Source: Oasisia sp. SBJ-2009
Lineage: Eukaryota > Annelida > Polychaeta > Sabellida > Siboglinidae
Length of the DNA stretch: 64,000 nt
Direction: 5' to 3'
Assembly: GCA_964017155.1 (NCBI GenBank)
Contig: OZ024856.1
Span: 43,716,378 to 43,780,377 of the forward strand
Position numbers and translations under genes: made by a program. Positions 38,453 through 49,300 of the stretch are shown one piece after another. Numbering within the stretch: the first letter of the stretch is position 1; every line of letters starts with the position of its first letter. Below the pieces are notes generated by a model. It made no database searches and was not told where the DNA came from. It was given only the letters and a program-made list of their open reading frames with translations.

Positions 38453-41400
38453 GTTGTGGATGGTGCCATTGTGTGCATTCATGCATGCACATGTGCATAA
38501 TTTTGTTAAGTACGAAAAAGTAATCAACGTTTCTTAATTTCCCTATTTCAATGCATAACTCAATGTAAACCTTGTGTTTTATCTCACATCAAACATAACC
38601 TCAGATGTATGTCGCTCAACCAAAACGTATGCCTCACTCATCAAGATAGATGTGCCTCACTCAACCAATCAGATATCTCATTGAAACAAACATATGCCTC
38701 GCTCCACCAAGACATGTGCTTCACTCAACCAAGACAGACGTGCTTCACTCAACCAAGACAGACGTGCCTCACTCAACCAAGACAGACATGCCTCACTCAA
38801 CAAGACATGTGCCTCACCCTGTTCGTGCTGTGGTTGATAAAGAGGTCCCTGTACCCAACATTGGACGCACTCAGCTTTGGAGTGAGGTAACCTTTCAACG
38901 AATGCTGCCCTGCAAACAAGAAACAGGAAACTGTGACGGTCGCTTTCTCTATATACATCTGACACCAATAGCAATGTCGTACACCTCAATGAAGAGGGGG
39001 AGTGTGAATCAGACATAGTCAAACATATCACAAGTTTATTTCTAATGAAATATTTTCTAGCACAACCATGTTTTCCTGTTGTCTAAATAATTTCTCTGCC
39101 AGTGGTCATGCAAGTTGGCAAAGTCTCAAAATGTCTATCCGAGTAACCAGTGGTGCCGGGGAAAAAAGGAAGTCACGGCGCTGAAATGTTTGAAAATTGC
39201 GAACCATGAGGTCCCAGCCTTGCATGAATATGCTAACATAATTAAAATTGCTTCCCAGAATTATGTCGCGCTGTCACGCCACAGCACAACAAAATGTTAA
39301 AGGCAAAAAAAAGTTAACTGTTTCGAGGCATACACCTAATAGAGTTAATATAAAGTAACAATTTCCACATATACTCAATTTTTTTACGCCAGCGGTTTAC
39401 CAGAAAAAATATTTTTTAACACCCAGCCATCCAAATACTACGCGCTACTCCATCTTAGATGAAGAATGACGTCACGACGGTGATCGAGGCACTTTCCACG
39501 CAGATTCACTGCATGGGGTTTGGCTGTTGTCATGAAATGGCTGCAACTCGGCAACGCGCGTAACATGCTGATGACGGTAAATATAAAGTTGTCTATTATT
39601 GTGATCGCTGAAATCATCCCATCAACTGATGATACATGATTACATGTTTACTTCAAAGCATTTCTCCTAAAAATGGACCGAGCAAAGTGAACTGTACTTG
39701 GACTGGAGGGATTCCAAACAGTACGCCCGCAAATATGAATCAATTTCTTCAATACTACCGGTTGTTTCAACTATTATTGCAACCGTATGCCGAACAGTAA
39801 GGCATAATTACTAAAGTTTACCATAGATTTAACCACAAATTTAGATACACGTCTATAAGCAGCTGCTAGATGTCACGCCAACTGAACGAACTGTCGAAGA
39901 CTCGAAGTTGTTGACCCTTAACAACGTCGCAGGTTAAGGGTCAGACATAGAATGCTGCACGCTGAATGACCAAGTCAATTTAACCCTTCACTTAATGGCG
40001 GCGTCTAGACCATCGTGGATTTCGTTAGAATTTTAGACTTTAAAGTCACATTCTGAGTAAACCGCTGACGTTAAAAAATTGAGTATATGTGGAAATTGTT
40101 ACTTTATATTAACTCTATTAGGTGTATGCCACGAAACAGTTAACTTTTTTTTGCTTTTAACGTGTTACAGAATCCATGCAAGGCTTTATGAAATACTGAG
40201 CCCCACGTGTTCTCCATCCCAGACAAATTTGGAAGAAGTCTGAAATTATGAACCGTCCATGTGAGCATGCTCAGTACGTACAAACATTTCAGTACGATAC
40301 ATGCAAGACTGACGGAGACGTGCATCGACTAACAGACAGAGAAACACTGTTTCCTAACACAGACATTAAATGCGGTATATGGTTTGGTTGCCACCACATG
40401 TCATGGTGAAAATACTTACTAGCACATGAAACATAAGTTAATGTAAACAGAGGCCAACATCCATTTTGGGTCGTAAAACTCAGATGACCCACACCATGTT
40501 TTGTGGGGGGGGGGGGCGGGGTTAAGCCAATACCTAAACCCATCCAGTTTTTTTGATTGTGAACTTAGTGGATTGGTCATCCGTAGTGCTTTAGATACCC
40601 ACCCTGCTGCTGGAGCTTGGCCAAGGTGGACACCCGGAAGCCCGCTGGGACTGCCCCCATTGCCTGGAGCACGTCTGTGACACTTGTCTGTAACACGCGA
40701 CAAATGATTGACACCTGTCACTCAAGATCGGGTCTGAGTAATTAAAAACATTAAACAGAGCACCAGGATCATTTGATGAAATACTGGTACACTAATAACT
40801 ACTATGAATGTCACTGCGCTGAAAATGTTTGAAAATTGCGATGTGATGGTATATAACTTGAGTTACTTATAATTTATGATAATAATGATTATACGAATGT
40901 ATATATTTTAGCAGGGTATTTCCTTAGTAATTATGACATGAAATCACTGATCTCTTATCAGTAGGATTATTTTACAGCTAACCAGAAGTCTCTGTAACTG
41001 TGCACGGTGGCAAATGAAACACGTTAAGTACAACATGTGCAATAATTCTGCAGATTAGCCTTCTTCTTTCAGCAGAGCTGTCTGACTGTCACTTGCTATA
41101 GTCAACACAGGTACTAATTGTTATGGCAGCAGTAGCAGTTGATAAAACAGGAAGTGAGATTGATGGAGTATATCTTCCCTACCTCCTTCACTGTTTCCCT
41201 CACTGTTGTCCACAGGTTCTTCCCACTGTTTCAACAACACAAACAAAACATTCATTCAACAGTTACCAACTGATTGCAAATAAGCTATACAATCAAGGTT
41301 ACAACCCTGTGACAATCACCTCCATATGTTGTGTCTTTACCATTATAATTTCCGCGTTTAAAACAGAACATAAAAGACAGAACTCAATTATATACAAAGA

Positions 41401-44400
41401 TTGACCACTCAGCTTTGAATAAACATCAACAGCAAAAATGTGATTACTGGAGAACAGAGCAATAACAAAGCCAAAGTTACTAAACAATTCTAACTAGTAT
41501 TGTTTGACGCAAATGCACTATACAAATATTAAGAATGTAAATGCTAAGTATTGTATTTTAGTACAATAGCATAAGTTGATATAGTGAATGTTTATCACTA
41601 AACAATGCATGAAAGTTGACTCGGTAGGTCACGTGCATGTATGAGGATGTTTGGCAGAGATACTATAATTATGTACAACCATTGAAGACAGCACAGCATT
41701 GCAATTTGTCAGGTTTATGATGATGAAATTAAAATATATCCTAGCTACGTTACTTGGTAAGTATTTGACTTTCACGAATATATATGAAGTTTTTGTTGAT
41801 AAAATGCATTGTTGTAGCTACAGTCTTGAGTTGAAATGCTACAGTCAATTTCGATATCAGTGTTCAGAGATCACAGCATCTGATTGGGTGGTTATATTTG
41901 ATTTCTAAGGCAGTCTTTCAAGAAAACTGTGCCACCTTTTTGTCAAGTGTTTCTTTGATGAAGGACTGACTGGTTCATCTTCATCCTCCTCATCTTCCTC
42001 CTCCTCCTCCTCCTCCGTCTCATCAACCTCTTCGTCCTCCTCATCTTTGTAATCCTGCAACATAACCATCACAAGCTCATGCATGACCAAATACAGTTGC
42101 CGATGTAACTTCTGGATTCCACATATCGTGCATTTTCGACTGATACCTCATTTAGTAAAATATTTTAACACATCTTTTATTTATTGCTAAAATTGGTGCA
42201 AATAAATTAAATAAAATTGTCAAATACATTTGCAAGATGAAAGTACCAATTTTTAGTTTTGCTGCATTTTATAAAACAATTCTCTACTTGCAAATGCAAA
42301 TAAAATTTCTTGATGCATGCTTTGGATCAAGTTCAATTCAACTACCCTAACAGCTGCAGGGTGACTTACATGGGAAACACCGGTATCAGTATAAAACTTA
42401 AACGATATGAATCTGAATTGGTTACGTCGTAAGGAGCCAGTATTGGCTATTGTATATGATGGGGGTGTGTGCGCATGTTATTGAGTGTTTGAGCCGTAGA
42501 TCAGGCCGCTGGAATCAGTTATGGTTTCAGTCTGGATCTGCGACTCATTAAGTTGGTTGCAGTCAACTATTGTTTTTACAATTTTTTTTTAATTTATTGT
42601 TCAATGTGGGCTATACGTACTATGAAACATCTGGTGTTGTTGGTTGTTAGTTGTTGGACGAAATTTGAGGAAACATGGTCTGGGAAGTGCTTAGGCTGAA
42701 TGTGTCTTTTGTTTGTAATTTGGGGCCAGAAGAATGTTTCAGTGGGGAGGGTTGGGATAGATCCCTTAACAGTTTGGTACATAAATTTTAGTCTTTGGTC
42801 GCGTCGTCTACTATATAATGTGTCGAGGTTAAGGTTGGTGAGCATAGTTGTGACGGATCCTGATGCTCCTTAATATCCCACGACAAAACAAATCTTAAAC
42901 TTATGACCCATTGTGACTTTACTACTACATTCAGTTGTGCTAGATAGGAGCATAATTTTGATTTAAACCTGATTTTAAAATATCACAAAACTATCCCGCA
43001 CAGCTTCAGAGCTCTGCTAAACTGCTAACCCAGAACAACCTCTGAACAGATAACAAGATTTAACAAGATTGCCACCTAGAGAATCAACTCTAGATGGCAG
43101 GTGGACAAGGAAGCCCTTTGGCTTATCAAGGGTCCATCCTATCTATCTAAATGTATCCCGCCTTTCTTAGGTATATGTCAATTTTATTTAAAAATATATT
43201 AACACTACAAGCACCTACATGGTATATGTCTGTTTTTTGCCTATGGCAATCCTTTCACACTTTCTGTAAACAAATGACGTTCACGTACCCTGACGTATGT
43301 GCTGGGAACAAGTCCCCTGTCTCCCTGTTCATTCATTGCGTGCAGCCAGCCGTCTTCCCTGTAGGGGAGAAAATGGAAACTTTAGGTGCAGGGTGTGTGA
43401 CTGAAATGGTTAAAACCAAATGCAACATCATGATATTTGAACATGCTGGCCTCAGTTGGTCCTATCCTCAAATGTTCCTATGATCATATTGCTGGGTACT
43501 GCATTTAAAAAATCACCAGAGCTCTAAGTAAATGGTGGGTTTTGAATCAGCAACAAAAGGATGCTCTCATAGGCTTGCAAAGTCAAACAAAGTTGTGGAC
43601 ATGTGTTCAACCCCCCCCCCCATTCTACAATACAAAATGGCTATTTGTGTTGAAATATTTCGTTTCGTAAAACATTTTTGTCCCACGTGACACAGGTTAC
43701 CAACCAAACAGTCACCATACACAAAGTCTAACAGATTCTGTGACTTTGCAAACACGTGTCAACACATGACATCGCAGCCATGCCCCATGTACTGTGCATT
43801 CTGTCTTGGGAAGTACATGGGTGGGATGATTGACAACAGCTCCCATTTGAACCCAACTCACCGGGCACTGAGGACGGTGAGGACTTCCCCCTCCTTGAAC
43901 CCGAGGTCTCCCTTCTGCTCTCCCGCAAAGTCCCCCACCGCCTGGACATGGTAGTTGTCCACCTGAAACATGCACCGGAACAATAACACATTGTTATACA
44001 GCGTGTGGTCAATCAGGGCGGTCATGTGTCAAGTGGTGCTGTTCTCAATGGAAACAACTGAGGATTGAATAAATCCTCTTGCTACTCCTTCGAACTTGGG
44101 AAGGAATTCACTGAAACGTGGAGTGAATGCGTCTTCTCTGTACAGACGTCATTCACTCAACATTGGAGTGAATGATGTCTGCAGAAAATGGTGGCTATTT
44201 GTATATGACTAGTGCAAGAACAGTTAGTCTGTTAGGGAGCAGAGTACAGAACTCTGAGCACTCACAGAGACTGGACACCGCGCTACATCAGAATTTTACT
44301 TTATGTAAGTTGTGCTTTGTTAGAACATGGTAGTCCATGAATTGATATAGTGTTATAAGCGAGGCGCAATAACATGTTCTCTTGTCAGCCAATGCACTAC

Positions 44401-45762
44401 AATGACACCCAACCTGACTGCTACACCAAGAATGCCAGAGGACAGTGAGTTGGCAGTGCGGTCTATCCAAGGTTTATAAAGCTTATTAACACCACCAGCT
44501 AACGTCAATGTAAATCATGTAGAGATGTCTTACCCAGTTACACGGTAGAATGCTGAACTAAATAAATTCCACAAATGTTGCTACATATCCAGAATATACA
44601 ACTCTACCAGTTCCCACTGATTTGTTTTACAGGAATCAGTAAAAAACAATAGATTAGTTCATCAGCGATTGATCCTAAACTAAATAACAAATTCTCACAA
44701 AGTGACTGAGCTCTGTAATTCAACAAGGATGCTGTCGTACCGTTTCTGTTTCTTCTTCTGACTCATCTGTTTCCACTTCATCTTCCTCCTCCTCTTCTTC
44801 TTCCTCCTCCTCCTCTTCGCTCTCCTCAACTTGTTTTTTCTGTCTATAACAGACCAGGGTAGACACTGGAATGACATCTAGACAGAAGTCTAAAAGAAGT
44901 TTCACCTATATAACATGACATCCAGCCCTTAGGACGACACAGGATGTCTTACACTGCATCCCGCCAGACACATACCATCTTACATCGTCATAATATTTCT
45001 TGAGACGTGTTCAGTCTAGCTGAAATTTAAGCACCAACCATTAAAATAAACCAAATACCTTTTTATACAGCGGATTTAACAAAAATGAAATAACACGAAT
45101 GAACATGTCCACGAGTCAAAATGTATGCACAATTTATGTAAGATAAAGTAAATGAACATTAAATAAATTACTTTATTCTGCCAAATTTATTCTGTAAAAT
45201 TTATGTCCTACATCCGCATCCAGATGCAACAATAATCCCCCATGTTCTGTACATAAAATTATACATTTTTTTGGTAAATTGTTTTCGAACCCAACATGGC
45301 TTTGAAGTCTTACCTTACGTCCCTCTCTGGCCTTTTAGTTTTGCCCATCACAGCTTCATCCTCCGTCTCTTCTTCATCCGTCACTTCCTCATCTTCACAG
45401 AAAAGTAACTTCATGTCACACAATTCTTCATTGTCATTTTATAAGAAAAAATGTTCAGGACTTCTCCACAATACTGCTCCCCGTGTTATAACAGTGAGAA
45501 ACTGACAAAATAGTATAAGACAAAAATTCTACTTGACAAAATTTTCAAATATTATGTAATGTTTTGAAACAAATATTTTATAAAACCATGAACAGAAAAA
45601 TTCTTAAAATAACAATAACAATAAAAATCTCTCTGTTATAACATGCAGGTATATGTCAGCTATGTATACACAAACTTACAGTGGATTTGGCCAGTGTATT
45701 ATGTAGATGTAGGATTTCAGCTGATGCCACAGAAATTCAAAATGGCTGCCCCGATAAGGGTA

Positions 45763-45846
<84 letters not shown>

Positions 45847-46243
45847 TTCCTTCTGAAATATAATTAAGATTGTTTGAACATTTCAGCAAGCTACCATAAG
45901 AAATAACAAGAACACATTTTAGTATATTAAATTGCATTGCTTGGCAGATTGAAAGAACAATTCAGTTTAGTTTTTAACCTTTTTTTGTCCGGACACAAAT
46001 TCTCCCCACAGGGCTTGGTTGGTGATCCTTGACTTCGAAGTAGTAAATTTTAGAAAAAATAATCAAAAGTAAATAATGATGAAACAAATAGGCATAACAA
46101 AAATAAATGAGAAATAAATAATATATAAACTTGTAGGCATGTCTGTATCAGTGCTTTTCACTGGTTTTGGAAGAGAACAACCATTTAATGGCAGATAGAG
46201 ACATGCAAACTGTACAATTATTGAAGAATATTGCCTTGTATAA

Positions 46244-46318
<75 letters not shown>

Positions 46319-49300
46319 CTTCTTACTAGTGTTAACATGAGAGACAGTCCAACAGACAATGTAATGTGCCTAGATAAGCAGATAAATGTGACTTTCGCCA
46401 GTTAAAATGTATCTTAAAAACTTTGTAAATGGCACTGATTTTTTACCTGTTGTGCATTTTTGGCAGCATCAAACATAATAGGATTTGTCGATGCCAGTTG
46501 CATGCTATGCTATACTAGGCTTTTACACATTTTATCAAATGTCATGCATATATGAAATGTTGTGTTAAGAACCTCTGGTCTGTTTGTTCTAATATGTTTA
46601 ATCTATTTATTATTAATATTCCATTATGTAAACTCTTTTTAGATCTGGTATAATTTCATAATTTTGAATATGAAATAATAAATATATTAAATTGATCAAT
46701 CTATTTCTATTGATATTATTTTGCTGAAATGCTGACACGGCAACTGTCTTCGCCATTACCCGAACGTCAGTAATTAGATAAAGTCCACCATTACAAACCA
46801 TCGTCAGTTTCGTACTCATCTTCATCTTCTGTCTCTTCCTGTTCCTTGGCAGCTGCCTTGGCTTTCTCTTCCTCCTCCTTCCGGGCTCTAAGTTACCAAA
46901 AATCAGAACATCTTGACCATATATAACACATACACTGTTTACACTGTAAATATACAGATAATGCGTTTTGGACTATGCATACTTATGAGAGCGTACCTGT
47001 CACTACTTCAGCACCGTTCTCAAATAAAAGTTAGTAAATCAAAAGTATGGGAAATAGAAACAGTTACATATTGTATTAACAATTTCCCTAATAAATATTC
47101 ATATAATTTTACCAATAAAAATAAATAAATTGGAGCAGTAAATACATAACGCAGCTGTAAAACTTCTCACAAATACCAGGGTAAATTGTGTAAAAATACA
47201 TTAGCAACATAGGTTTCAAATAAGTTACGTAAAAAGGTGTTGTTCTGAAACCTAAAAAAATACAAAGAATCCACAATTTAACCAAGAAACATATGCATGC
47301 ATCAAGATATTTCTACTTACATCTCTTCTTCATCTGGAGGCATCAGTTTATCTGCAATTTGTTCCAACTCCGTCTGTAGCATGAAATAAACATTATGTAT
47401 AATCAAATCCCACAATAGAGTGCAGAGGGAATTAATGGGATTATTTCCAATACTACAGCGGTGTTATTCTGTGATGTGTCAGTTGAAGCAGTTGAATAAA
47501 AACCAATGAATCTCTTAATGGTGAGCTGTGGGCATCCTTGTCTGGTAAATGTTGACGTTAGATCAGTAAATATGCAAAAATACAAAATAAAATTTAAAGA
47601 CATTGTATAAATGTATATTTATGGCACAATTAGTTGCCATCGGGCAACTAACGCTTACTGCTGATAGTTCAATGTAATCAATACTGATAGTTACACTTTA
47701 CGACTGATAGTTACAGTTTACGACTGATAGTTACACTTTACGACTGATAATACACTGTCATGACCAAATTGCTGATTGAATGGAATTTCGCAGCATTTAC
47801 CAACGACTCATGAATCAACAGAGTTATCCGTCTATTTGATCATTCGGATGAGCAAATTACGTTCGAGTTAGCATGTGGATCGTAAAATTCCACACAAAAA
47901 CGAATAAACCATGTTAATTTCCCTACAGCTGTGCAACATTGTTGTACCTTCAGATGTTCCAGTCTGTTGATTTCATCCCGTTTCCTTTGGTCAAACTCCG
48001 CCACCTTCTCTGGTTCATCTCGCTAACAACAACAACATGTGCTCAATGCTGCTAATTCTAGTCACATTTCTGAATAACAATTAAATATACAGAAATTAAA
48101 TTGCTGTGTGTTTCTTAAACTAATGATCATCTATGATCTCAAAAATATTACGTCCTGAAATGTGCTACATACAGAGATGCAGAATGAAGTATTCCTGCTG
48201 AATTTTAGTTGTGATGTAAATCTGTCAGGTTAACTTCAATGCAAGTCATGTAATATGATCCAACTGAACAGTCAATAGTTTACAGTTTGGAACAAACACA
48301 GAAAACGTGTAATTTTCAAATAACACCGGATATACATTCAGTGTCATTCTGTCATTAAGAACATACTCAGACACATCACTTACTTCTTCAAGCTTGTCTG
48401 CCTTGGCCAATAGCTCCTCCACCGTTGTTTTCTCTTTGAGACATCTGCAACATCACCAATGCCAATATCATGTGTCAACATTAACTACAATACAATAACC
48501 TATAACAGTCCCCCAAAGAGGAAATTCTTGTGGTAGATATTCACATAACACAACACAACAACATTAGTATTAACATTGCTTATAATAATAGTGCACCCCA
48601 TTGTATCCCCCCATCCTCCCCGATCACTTTTCTCTCCCTGATTTCGTGTTTAACAGCCTAATAGAAGTTGGAAGAAAAGTGTTACGATATCGGTTCATGC
48701 ATGTTCTTTTGGATATGTATCTACAACCAGATTGTGCACCATAGTAAAATTCATGCAATGGGTGAGAGGTGTCCTTTAAGATTTCACTTGTCTTCAAGTA
48801 TTGTATTGTATTGTCTGTGAAGTTATTCAGTTATACACTGAATTAAAATAAAATGGTATCATAATTTGTAAAGTGCTACTGCCTTGTTGTATAAATGGAA
48901 TTAAGCATAGTAAACTGGAATTAAACATATTCTGTGGGCAAAATCTACAATTCTGCATTGACCAGCTCTGTGTTAAAGTAGTCAACACTGAGGAAAGAAT
49001 GTCTCTGTTTATTGCTGTAATAGTTCTGTAAACTAAATACAAAATTGATTTATACATAAGTAGTTTAACATACGATTAAAAGATTGGGGATAAAACATCA
49101 CGTTGTGCTAGACATAACAGGTTAATAAGACTTTGGAGGTAACTAGGTCATATTTTATGGCTTCATTTGCAATTAATTAGTGTGTGTGTGTATGTGTGAG
49201 CATTATGAGTTGTCTGAGTTGGTTATACGTCTACTGAAAATTTAAGCATTGAAAGAACTGATTCTAATTGTTGAGATATGATATGTGGGAATAAATACCA

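Larger units (their letters stand above)
16878..41225 (-). other. NPHP1: NPHP1 exons 12-27: nephrocystin homology region
   Basis: Residues about 301-733 align throughout with the C-terminal half of vertebrate nephrocystin-1. Clear anchors are DVLQAMGAVPAGFR, SRHVRICLFDG, GECFIRTN, GILFELAVSYVR, TYDMTLNGGTPYERG, REILTDALLRDRNELQS and PFNISELTF. No catalytic motif is present; the region is a protein-interaction scaffold. Intron 17 is the largest (30669-36630) and hosts a retrotransposon. Confidence 0.92.
44741..46887 (-). other. NPHP1: NPHP1 exons 6-8: first acidic arm
   Basis: Residues about 117-203 are dominated by Glu and Asp, with a long Glu run in exon 8 (44741-44839). Vertebrate nephrocystin-1 also has Glu-rich segments either side of its SH3 domain. 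The exon 6 donor is GTTTGT (46793-46798, minus strand). The stronger-looking GTACGA six codons upstream would bring in a stop, so I chose the former. Confidence 0.8.

Noticed and set aside
45296..45505. A plus-strand Ser-rich ORF.
   Set aside because: It is the reverse strand of NPHP1 exon 7, whose acidic codons read as serines in antisense.
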